Shown here: positions 22,709 through 29,055 of the stretch, piece by piece
How positions within the stretch are numbered: position 1 is the first letter of the stretch
How the letters are laid out: every line of letters begins with the position of its first letter
Assembly (NCBI GenBank): GCA_023265235.1
Contig: JAHFUF010000004.1
Span: forward strand, 1-29,055
DNA: 29,055 bases
Origin: Blastocatellia bacterium
GTDB taxonomy: Bacteria; Acidobacteriota; Blastocatellia; Chloracidobacteriales; JADJPF01
Reading direction: 5' to 3'
The notes under the pieces: generated by a model
What the model saw: only the letters and a program-made list of their open reading frames with translations
Database searches by the model: none
Told to the model about the DNA's origin: nothing
Position numbers and translations under genes: made by a program

Positions 22709-23575
22709 TTAAGAGTGATTTGCTGATAAAACTAATGGGGAGCAATAAACTCTGTCTGTCATAACTTTGTCTGTCACTATAGACTGTTGGCAATTTATAA
22801 TCTTTGGATATATCCCTGTCCCTGGTTCAATAGGCGTAATTTTTCCCTTTTCATTAATATATTCAATAATTTGATTATCGTAATAATATTTGAAAGGCTC
22901 CTCTGTAGGTTTACCCAGACAACTTTCTATTTCTATATCTGTATATAAATCCCAGTCATAACGACTAAGCATTATTTTACTTTCAAGGTCAAGGTAAAAA
23001 AGTTCTTGGTTACTAGTCGATAGTTCTATTGTAGAGCCAATATTTTTTCCAACATCGCCAAAATCAAAGGGAGGAACTCTAGGATCGCCTATGTTATAGA
23101 ATGACATGTTTATTAATTCTTTAGGGTCGCCAGAACAAACACCTAAGTTATAAGTAGAAAATTGTCCATCAATATGAAAGTGGATTTTGTAAGGAATTTT
23201 TGACCAATCTATATAAAGCTCTTCATTAAAACCTAGATTGGCTGCTCCAGAATAAAGATATGACGAATTTGGCATATAAGAAAAGGCTAGCAACCTAGAA
23301 TCAGGAGTAGGGTTTATTGGACGAATTATTTTAGTTGATACATTTTTAGTATCATTCCAAAAGTTATTTGGGCTATCTATCGGTAAAGGATAGGTTCGTA
23401 TGACTTTACCTGTCTTTAACTCCTGTTGTTTAACATTTATAGCTGGTGAAATTAGAAGCCCCAATGTTACTAGATACCCTGCTTTTTCATCACCTGTGAT
23501 ATTTAACAAGCATCCAGCACCTTTTATTTTAATACAAGCACCATTAAATGGAGTAATATTGTCAACAGAACTCAT
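22709..23575 (-). CDS. Hypothetical protein downstream of the ECF sigma gene
   Basis: 288 residues, not recognised. The sequence is beta-rich with many aromatic residues (YSGAANLGFNEELYIDWSKIPYKIHFHID; PPFDFGDVGKNIGSTIEL). There is a moderately hydrophobic stretch near residues 33-46 (GYLVTLGLLISPAI) but no clear N-terminal signal peptide. AAAGGA lies 9 nt before the ATG. The start is 33 nt after the ECF sigma stop, so the two are probably one operon; in that position one could expect an anti-sigma factor or an output protein, but no anti-sigma motif (for example HxxxCxxC) is visible. The 3' end nearly meets the kinase gene end. Function unknown. Confidence 0.65.
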   Translation of the reverse strand: MSSVDNITPFNGACIKIKGAGCLLNITGDEKAGYLVTLGLLISPAINVKQQELKTGKVIRTYPLPIDSPNNFWNDTKNVSTKIIRPINPTPDSRLLAFSYMPNSSYLYSGAANLGFNEELYIDWSKIPYKIHFHIDGQFSTYNLGVCSGDPKELINMSFYNIGDPRVPPFDFGDVGKNIGSTIELSTSNQELFYLDLESKIMLSRYDWDLYTDIEIESCLGKPTEEPFKYYYDNQIIEYINEKGKITPIEPGTGIYPKIINCQQSIVTDKVMTDRVYCSPLVLSANHS

Positions 23576-23608
23576 AAATTTAAATCCTTTGTTTTGTCAT
23601 AGTTATTA

Positions 23609-24175
23609 CTATTTTGTTAATTCTTGATAAAGCCAAGTTTTTGCTACTAACCAGTTACGGTCAACTGTACGAGAAGAAACTCCTGTTACAACAGCAATTT
23701 CATCTATAGACATTCCACCAAAAAAACGCATTTCTACAATTTGGCTATGCATAGGATTAAGCTTAGCTAAATATGTTAAGGCATCATCTAACATCACTAA
23801 GTCAAAGTTTTTTTCAATAGGCTTATCAAATGCTTCATCAAATACTAACCTAGTCATTTCTCCACCATGTTTAGTAGTTTTACGTCTGCGAGCATAGTCT
23901 ACTAAAATATGTCGCATTATCTGTGCAGCAATAGCTAAGAAATGCTCCCTGTTTTCCAATTTTAGATCTTGTTCTTTAATTAGTTTTAGAAAAGACTCGT
24001 TTACTAGTGCTGTAGGTTGTAAAGTGTGATCTTTACGCTCGTTTTGTAAATAGTAACGAGCTAAACCACGTAATTCATCATAAAGCAATACCATTACTGT
24101 TTCTAATGCAGTTTTATCGCCCTCATTCCATTTTTCTAGTAGCTGTGTTATTTCACCGGGTAAAGTTACAGGCAT
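23609..24175 (-). CDS. ECF sigma factor, TIGR02999-like (Acidobacteriota/Planctomycetota type)
   Basis: 188 residues. The region-2 hallmark RGLARYYLQNERKDHTLQPTALVNESFLKL (36-65) and REHFLAIAAQIMRHILVDYARRR (76-98) match the sigma factors typical of Acidobacteriota and Planctomycetota, where they are often paired with membrane Ser/Thr kinases. Region 4 (about 131-186: LAKLNPMHSQIVEMRFFGGMSIDEIAVVTGVSSRTVDRNWLVAK) holds the -35-binding helix-turn-helix. It would redirect RNA polymerase to a small regulon. The Ser/Thr kinase gene lies 1.5 kb away on the other strand, which supports a functional link. No anti-sigma gene was recognised. The start gives a natural N-terminus (MPVTLPGEITQLLEKW). Confidence 0.9.
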   Translation of the reverse strand: MPVTLPGEITQLLEKWNEGDKTALETVMVLLYDELRGLARYYLQNERKDHTLQPTALVNESFLKLIKEQDLKLENREHFLAIAAQIMRHILVDYARRRKTTKHGGEMTRLVFDEAFDKPIEKNFDLVMLDDALTYLAKLNPMHSQIVEMRFFGGMSIDEIAVVTGVSSRTVDRNWLVAKTWLYQELTK

Positions 24176-24575
24176 AATTGTTCCTAGCGAATAGTTTACA
24201 ATTGCTAAAATTTAACTTATTAGCTAAAGAAAAGCAACTAGAGAGAAGCAAGAGTGTCTAGACTACTAGTCTTTAATTAGATAATCAAACGATAACTAAT
24301 AAATATACTTAGGTTACATTATTTTTTGTTGGAGCAGATGTGGCCTTTGATGCATCTACAATAAACATTATAGGGTGCGCCTACTAACCATAGGAGGGCT
24401 TGTTGGATTATTACGATTATTGCGATTCAAGGAGTTACATTCTTTTAAAACTTACAAGCAGCGCATTCCTAGAAAACTTTTAGTAGAAATAAAGCTTTAT
24501 TTTGCGTGCATTTTGTAGATAATTAGCAATTAGCAATAGCAGGATCTTTCGATTAAGAAAATAACTAATCTAATT
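24176..24575. promoter_or_regulatory. Divergent intergenic region between ECF sigma and helicase genes
   Basis: 400 bp with no supportable gene. It should hold both promoters. It contains the near-palindrome AGACTA-C-TAGTCT near 24261 and the ATTAGCA heptamer tandem at 24522-24537. The stretch 24320-24470 is less AT-rich than its surroundings and could be decayed coding DNA, but I could not match it to anything. Confidence 0.35.
24522..24537. repeat. Tandem heptamer ATTAGCA (second locus)
   Basis: ATTAGCA at 24522-24528 and 24529-24535, then AT. It is the same unit and phase as at 14000-14016, 10.5 kb away. It lies about 40 bp before the helicase start codon. Confidence 0.7.
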
Positions 24576-27269
24576 ATGGCTGAGACATTAACTAATCCTC
24601 AACCAACTACAACTTTACTGCCATTAATGGCTGAGTCTAATAATATTGCCTTAAGCCCAAAGCTAGCCCTCAGACCTTATCAGATAGAAAGTCTATCTCA
24701 AGTTGATAGAGTGTTTAGGGAAGGTAAGAATCGCTTACTAGTCTCACTTCCTACAGGATGTGGAAAGACAGTAATTTTTGCACACTTGGTTGCTAATACT
24801 TCAGGCCGTAGTCTTGTAATAGCTCATCGTGATGAACTTATTGAACAAGCTGCTGATAAAATTAGAATGGTTTTTCCTTCTGCTGATATTGGTATAGTCA
24901 AAGCTGAACGTAACCAAACAGACCAACAAATCATCATTGCCTCTATTCAAACATTAACTAGAGAGTCTCGTTTGTCACAACTGGAAAAAAACTTCTCTAC
25001 TATAATTGTTGATGAAGCTCATCATGCTTGCTCCAAAAGCTATAAAAAAGTCCTACATTCTCTAGGTTCATTTAATTCTACCAATGCTCCATTAACCCTA
25101 GGAGTTACTGCTACTCCTGAACGTGGTGATAAGGTTGGATTAAATAGTGTTTTCCAAGAGATTGTCTATCACCGTGGTCTGCTAGAGATGATTAACGAGC
25201 AATACCTCTGTGACCTTACTTGGCAAGATGTTGAGCTTGATGTTGACCTTGATAAAGTTGAAACTAGAGCAGGAGATTTTATTGAAGCTGAACTCATTAA
25301 AGCTTTAACTAATAGTGATACTCCTAGGCAAATCCTTTCTGCCTTCCAGAACTATGCAAGTAATAGAAAAACTCTGATTTTTGTTCCAGGAGTAACTCTA
25401 GCTCGTAGTATTGCTACATTGTTTAAGCAGAACAATATTGCTTGTGAATCTATTGATGGTAGGCTTTCGCCTAAAGAGAGAAAAGATATACTTAATCGCT
25501 TACGTACTGGCCAAACTCAAGTAGTAGTTAATTGTATGATATTAACTGAAGGATTTGATGAACCAACAATAGACTGTATTTTGTTTGCTCGCCCTACTAA
25601 AAGCAAAAGCTTCTACTTGCAAATGCTAGGTAGAGGGACTCGTCTTCATCCTAATAAAAAAAATTGTTTAATAATTGACCTTGTTGGTTTAAGCAACCGC
25701 CACAATCTCATAACTTTACCTTCTCTCTTTGGTATTGCTGACATTAAGCTAAAGAAAAAATCTCTGCTTGCTATCACTGAAGAAACAGAACAAGAAACAG
25801 AGATCTATCAAGTTCAAGCCTTAGATTTATTGGCAGAACAGCAAAAATCTCTAGGTGAAGCTGAAAATCAAACCCAATCAGTACTACAAGCACAAGCACA
25901 ATCACAAGGAGAAGTAGAAATAGTTAATTCTTTATCAACACAAGATATTACTGAAGTTGAGACTCAAGTTGAACAAGAAGAATTACTAGCTAAAGAAAAG
26001 GCTGTCAAAAAAGGATTAAGGTTTAATTGGCTAAAATTATCAGAAAAGTGCTATGCATTATCTATAGGTGATAATGGTATAGTGTTTCTTATTACAGAAA
26101 ATAATTTTGATTGGTCTGTAGTTTGGAGACAAGATAATAAAACTAACCTAATTGCTAAAACTCTAACCTTAGAATATTCAATGGGAATGGCACAAGATTT
26201 TGTACGTAGTCTTGGGGTATCAGTTTTGGTTGACCTTGAGGCTAATTGGCGTATACAAAATGCTTCTAGTAAACAAATCGCCCTACTACAAAGCTTTAAT
26301 ATTTCTTACCCTCATCATATCACCAAAGGACAAGCTAGCGATTTACTAGCTACTGAGTTTGCCAGAGTAGAATTAGCTAGTTACCAAAAAAATCTTTTAG
26401 ACTCTAATAATCAAAATCTACCAACACAAGCTATTACTTTTAATCAAACAGGAGAATCTAAGCAATCTGAAACTAATAACGAAACTAGCCTAGTCTATAA
26501 ACCTACATTTGCTAAATGTTGCTTCCCTGAATTACCCAATAGTTTTGCCAATTATGAACACTATAAGCTAAACAACTATGTGCCTCAAGGTGCTACCTAT
26601 TCTCAGTATTCTACATCTTCTCAGTATTCACAATATCCTCAATATTCACAGACAAATAAATCTCAATCCTTAGCCTTGGTTGCCTGTCAAGAATATGTAA
26701 ACCATTATTTTAACCAAGAAGTAGGAATAATATTTTCTGGAGACTCAGGAGTAGGGAAAACTCATTTAGCCGTAGCAATCCTAGCAGAACTTACTAATAA
26801 ATATAATATTGATACTTTATACTGTAACTATCGATTGCTATTAAGACAAATCTATGAAAACAACTATAACTATATTGTAAGTGAGCTAGTTAGTAAAATA
26901 GGAAAGTCTCAAGTAGTGCTATTGGATGGTTTTGTTGCTAAAAATAACAATTCTGTGTCTATTAGAAAATTAATGTCTAGAATAATAAACTCTTGTTGTA
27001 GAGATACTTACAATGATAGAAAACTAATTATTACTACAAGACACCACGTCTATTCATCGACCTATCACGAAAAAGAATCATTTAGATTAAGCCTTGGCGA
27101 TATTTTAGGTAGTGATAGTGCTTCTAAGCTCTATGACTATTGCCATTACCTAGAAATTACTACTATGGATAGTAGCGTAGATAATAGACTACCTTCTTAT
27201 TTTACCCCTATTTCTAACATTGCTAACAATATTATGCTTGATATAGCTGACTTTAAGAAAGCAGGTTAA
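24576..27269 (+). CDS. Fusion of SF2 (SSL2/RadD-like) helicase and DnaC/IstB-like AAA+ ATPase
   Basis: 897 residues. Residues about 30-400 form an SF2 DEAH helicase: Q-like LRPYQIESL (32-40), LPTGCGKT (58-65), DEAHH (146-150), VTATPER (177-183), and motif VI MLGRGTRLHP (350-359), followed by LIIDLVGLSNRHNLITLPSLFG as in RadD/SSL2-type proteins. Residues about 400-480 are a Glu/Gln-rich linker. About 485-600 is a domain ending in SSKQIALLQSFNI...ITKGQASDLL, seen in phage and helicase accessory regions. A Tyr/Gln/Ser-repeat linker (675-691) leads to a second ATPase (about 697-885) like DnaC/IstB: Walker A SGDSGVGKTHLA (721-732), Walker B-like VVLLDGF with Asp784 but no following acidic residue, sensor-1 IITTRHH. 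It probably remodels nucleic acid in repair, replication restart or defence. No ribosome site is clear; Met18 is another possible start. Confidence 0.83.
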   Translation: MAETLTNPQPTTTLLPLMAESNNIALSPKLALRPYQIESLSQVDRVFREGKNRLLVSLPTGCGKTVIFAHLVANTSGRSLVIAHRDELIEQAADKIRMVFPSADIGIVKAERNQTDQQIIIASIQTLTRESRLSQLEKNFSTIIVDEAHHACSKSYKKVLHSLGSFNSTNAPLTLGVTATPERGDKVGLNSVFQEIVYHRGLLEMINEQYLCDLTWQDVELDVDLDKVETRAGDFIEAELIKALTNSDTPRQILSAFQNYASNRKTLIFVPGVTLARSIATLFKQNNIACESIDGRLSPKERKDILNRLRTGQTQVVVNCMILTEGFDEPTIDCILFARPTKSKSFYLQMLGRGTRLHPNKKNCLIIDLVGLSNRHNLITLPSLFGIADIKLKKKSLLAITEETEQETEIYQVQALDLLAEQQKSLGEAENQTQSVLQAQAQSQGEVEIVNSLSTQDITEVETQVEQEELLAKEKAVKKGLRFNWLKLSEKCYALSIGDNGIVFLITENNFDWSVVWRQDNKTNLIAKTLTLEYSMGMAQDFVRSLGVSVLVDLEANWRIQNASSKQIALLQSFNISYPHHITKGQASDLLATEFARVELASYQKNLLDSNNQNLPTQAITFNQTGESKQSETNNETSLVYKPTFAKCCFPELPNSFANYEHYKLNNYVPQGATYSQYSTSSQYSQYPQYSQTNKSQSLALVACQEYVNHYFNQEVGIIFSGDSGVGKTHLAVAILAELTNKYNIDTLYCNYRLLLRQIYENNYNYIVSELVSKIGKSQVVLLDGFVAKNNNSVSIRKLMSRIINSCCRDTYNDRKLIITTRHHVYSSTYHEKESFRLSLGDILGSDSASKLYDYCHYLEITTMDSSVDNRLPSYFTPISNIANNIMLDIADFKKAG
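26598..26648 (+). repeat. Tyr/Gln/Ser low-complexity repeat in the helicase fusion linker
   Basis: Degenerate repeats of TATTCTCAG / TATTCACAA units encode YSQYSTSSQYSQYPQYS at residues 675-691. The low-complexity stretch lies at the start of the DnaC-like half, as expected for a flexible joint where two genes fused or a domain was inserted. Confidence 0.7.
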
Positions 27270-27294
27270 AACTCCATTTAAGGAAACTTTAATA

Positions 27295-28179
27295 ATGAGT
27301 ATAGAATTAAGAAATTTTGCAGATACAGGAATAAAAGTTACCCCTCTAGGGTTTGGTGCTGGGCTAATAGGGGATGAAAGCATCAGTGAAAAACAGATAG
27401 ATAAACTGCTAAATACCATACTTGACTATGGAATTAACTTAATAGATACAGCTAGAAGCTATGGTATTTCAGAACAGAGAATAGGAAAACACATTTCTAA
27501 TAGAAGGAGTGAATTTGTTTTATCAACAAAGATTGGTTATTCAGTAGAAGGCTATCAAGATTGGACATATGGCTGTATTACTGCCGGTATAGAAAGAGCC
27601 TTACAAACTTTAAGGACAGGTTATATAGATATTGTTCATCTTCATTCTTGTCCTTTAGAAACCCTGAAAAATACTGATGTTATAGAAGCATTAGTTAAAG
27701 CAGTAGAAGCTGGCAAAGTACGTGTAGCGGCTTATTCTGGCGAAAATGAGGCTTTAGAATATGCTATTAGTACTAATAAATTTAAGTCTATTATGACCTC
27801 TGTCAATATATGTGATCAAAAGGTAATAGATACTGTGATTTCCAAAGCTAAAAAGGAAAATATTGCGGTTATAGCCAAACGACCTTTAGCTAATATTGCT
27901 TGGAATTATAGAGAAAGACCTTATGGTAATTATTGTGAAGAATATTGGTTACGTCTAAACAAAATGAACCTCCAATTTGACATAGATTGGCTAGAGCTTG
28001 CTTTAAGATTTGCTGCTTTTACCGATGGGGTTCATAGTTGTGTTATTGGAACTACTAACTTAGAGCATATCAAACGAAACATTAAAATATTAGAAAAAGG
28101 AGTTCTACCTAATAGTGTTATTGCTGGTATAAAATCAGCTTTTAAGGCTAATGATGATAATTGGCTTGGCCAAATATAG
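27295..28179 (+). CDS. Aldo/keto reductase family oxidoreductase
   Basis: 294 residues, the usual single-domain TIM-barrel length. The catalytic tetrad is visible: Asp51 (NLIDTARSYG), Tyr56, Lys79 (VLSTKIGY) and His117 (DIVHLHSC). C-terminal ALRFAAFTDGVHSCVIGTTNLEHIKRNI is the NADP(H)-binding end of the barrel with the 'IGTT...N' signature. It would reduce an aldehyde or ketone with NADPH in the cytoplasm; the natural substrate cannot be told. AAGGAA lies 9 nt before the ATG. It starts 25 nt after the helicase-ATPase stop on the same strand, so the two probably share a transcript, although a metabolic link is not evident. Confidence 0.87.
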   Translation: MSIELRNFADTGIKVTPLGFGAGLIGDESISEKQIDKLLNTILDYGINLIDTARSYGISEQRIGKHISNRRSEFVLSTKIGYSVEGYQDWTYGCITAGIERALQTLRTGYIDIVHLHSCPLETLKNTDVIEALVKAVEAGKVRVAAYSGENEALEYAISTNKFKSIMTSVNICDQKVIDTVISKAKKENIAVIAKRPLANIAWNYRERPYGNYCEEYWLRLNKMNLQFDIDWLELALRFAAFTDGVHSCVIGTTNLEHIKRNIKILEKGVLPNSVIAGIKSAFKANDDNWLGQI

Positions 28180-28240
28180 TTTTCATTAAACTTGAGTCTT
28201 GTTCATTTATAAAACTTAAATTACAAACCCACTATCAGTA

Positions 28241-28354
28241 TTATTTAGGTGCAGTATTATCAAATAATGCTAAGATAGCGGTTTTCATTTTGTTATTACC
28301 TTCTTTCCAAATAATCCTTCCTTGAGAAAACGGTATTTTAGATAGTTCACCTAA
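28241..28354 (-). pseudogene. C-terminal fragment of an unknown protein
   Basis: An open stretch of 37 residues ending with TAA at 28241-28243: LGELSKIPFSQGRIIWKEGN, then NKMKTAILALFDNTAPK. The composition is protein-like and no start codon or ribosome site lies upstream; an in-frame stop bounds it at 28355-28357. It looks like the tail of a gene whose front has been lost. I do not recognise the family. Confidence 0.25.
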
Positions 28355-28479
28355 TTAACCAAACTCCTAGTGAGCATTATGAAGAGGCATTAAAACAAAG
28401 CCAAAAACTAGAAAAAAACCTATTCCAGGTTGGAAATAAGATTGAAGCTTTAAGACTAAACTTAACTAGACTTGATTAG
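28342..28479 (+). pseudogene. Helical protein fragment (possible gene remnant)
   Basis: A 45-codon open stretch without a start codon, ending at TAG 28477-28479. Residues SEHYEEALKQSQKLEKNLFQ and VGNKIEALRLNLTRLD read like the end of a coiled-coil or TPR-type helix pair. It overlaps the opposite-strand fragment by 13 nt. It could be a decayed gene tail or chance. Confidence 0.2.
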
Positions 28480-28679
28480 GTGATTTTTTTTGCTAACTTT
28501 CAGGAAAAACTTCCCAAGATCTGTAAGAAATCTGCTAAAAAAAACGACTTATATATAACTGTTTTTTTCAATCAAAAATAAGGCTAGATAATTAATAAGG
28601 GCTTACTGATTAATTACTAGGTGTTTATTAATAGGTTAGCAAATAAGCAAATCTCTAAGGGATTTTTTGAGGAAAGCTT

Positions 28680-29055
28680 ATGGTTTATTACAATGCTAGT
28701 GATTTAACTTACGAACAAATCAATTCAGAAGAATGGCAACAGTGGGATGAATGCAAAGAATGGGAAAAAACTGAACAATACTACCAATCCAAAGAATTTC
28801 AGGAGTATAAAGATTTAATTCCTTGGTATCTTAGCCAAGAACAACAAGTCGTCCTTTTACTAGAAACGGCTTTAGACCAACAGGATTTTGAGCAATTAAT
28901 AACCCTAGGGGATCAAATCTATGGACATGGTGGTAGTTTCGGGTTTATGCATATTAGTTCGCTTGGCAAAAAGATTGAGCTTGCTGCTATAGCTACAAAT
29001 ACTACCTTACTTACTCATTTAATTCATTCTCTCAAGGGCTATATAGAATACCTAT
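28680..29055 (+). CDS. Hpt-fold protein lacking the phospho-His (3' end outside window)
   Basis: 125 codons are visible before the right edge. GAGGAAA lies 6 nt before the ATG at 28680. Residues 1-60 are Trp/Tyr/Glu-rich (EEWQQWDECKEWEKTEQYYQ). Residues about 68-115 (LITLGDQIYGHGGSFGFMHI, SSLGKKIELAAIATNT) match the histidine-phosphotransfer (Hpt) four-helix pattern 'H..KG.GG.FGF..IS..G..IE.AA'. At the phospho-acceptor position there is Asp78 and at the conserved Lys there is Tyr81, so phosphotransfer by the usual His is unlikely. It may be a pseudo-Hpt partner of a response regulator or sensor kinase. The end of the gene is outside the window. Confidence 0.65.
   Translation, partial: MVYYNASDLTYEQINSEEWQQWDECKEWEKTEQYYQSKEFQEYKDLIPWYLSQEQQVVLLLETALDQQDFEQLITLGDQIYGHGGSFGFMHISSLGKKIELAAIATNTTLLTHLIHSLKGYIEYL

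Larger units (their letters stand above)
28180..28679. other. Intergenic region with probable gene debris
   Basis: 500 bp between the aldo/keto reductase and the Hpt-like gene. It contains two short protein-like fragments on opposite strands (28241-28354 and 28342-28479, listed separately) and AT-rich DNA to about 28650. The promoter of the Hpt-like gene should lie in 28480-28670; no clear boxes were assigned. Confidence 0.4.

Overview
The window is AT-rich throughout (roughly one third G+C by eye) and bacterial. The gene content suggests a member of the Acidobacteriota, perhaps Blastocatellia: a long NHL-repeat/IPT secreted protein, a Ser/Thr kinase with the N-terminal segment and C-terminal TPR region common in that phylum, a TIGR02999-type ECF sigma factor, and a PilX-like protein with a very large C-terminal region. 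This placement is inference from protein style. No rRNA, tRNA, CRISPR array or complete transposase gene was seen.

Left part (1-9.3 kb, all minus strand): a minor-pilin operon read right to left, fimU/gspH-like (6304-5606), pilV-like (5588-4953), pilW-like (4933-3770), then a giant pilX-like gene that leaves the left edge after 1250 codons. The genes are 17-19 nt apart and each has a clear AGGAG-type ribosome site. About 500 bp of very AT-rich DNA holding an 18-bp perfect inverted repeat separates this operon from an ECF sigma factor gene. Upstream of that lies an aromatic-amino-acid decarboxylase-like PLP enzyme.

Middle (9.3-18.7 kb): a 1220-residue secreted BIG2/NHL/IPT protein (minus), a glycine-rich RRM RNA-binding protein with a near-perfect palindromic terminator, a 64-residue basic protein, a small secreted protein, ketopantoate reductase-like PanE (plus) and a secreted carbohydrate esterase-like protein (minus) sharing a bidirectional terminator. 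Two small mobile-element candidates lie here: a 123-bp MITE-like inverted repeat flanked by GATAA, and a roughly 450-bp IS200/IS605-like miniature element with matching CCCCCACTT/AAGTGGGGG hairpins around what looks like the C-terminal tail of an IscB-type RNA-guided nuclease.

Right part (18.3-29 kb): a Q-rich XRE-family regulator with a downstream 113-residue unknown protein, a 990-residue membrane Ser/Thr kinase with TPR-like repeats, a convergent pair (ECF sigma factor plus 288-residue unknown protein), an unusual 897-residue fusion of an SSL2/RadD-like SF2 helicase to a DnaC/IstB-like AAA+ ATPase, an aldo/keto reductase probably co-transcribed with it, a short stretch of gene debris, and the start of an Hpt-fold protein in which the phospho-accepting His is replaced by Asp. 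The kinase, sigma factor and unknown protein probably form a signalling neighbourhood. The helicase-ATPase fusion and the IscB-like miniature element are the strongest candidates for something not well described.
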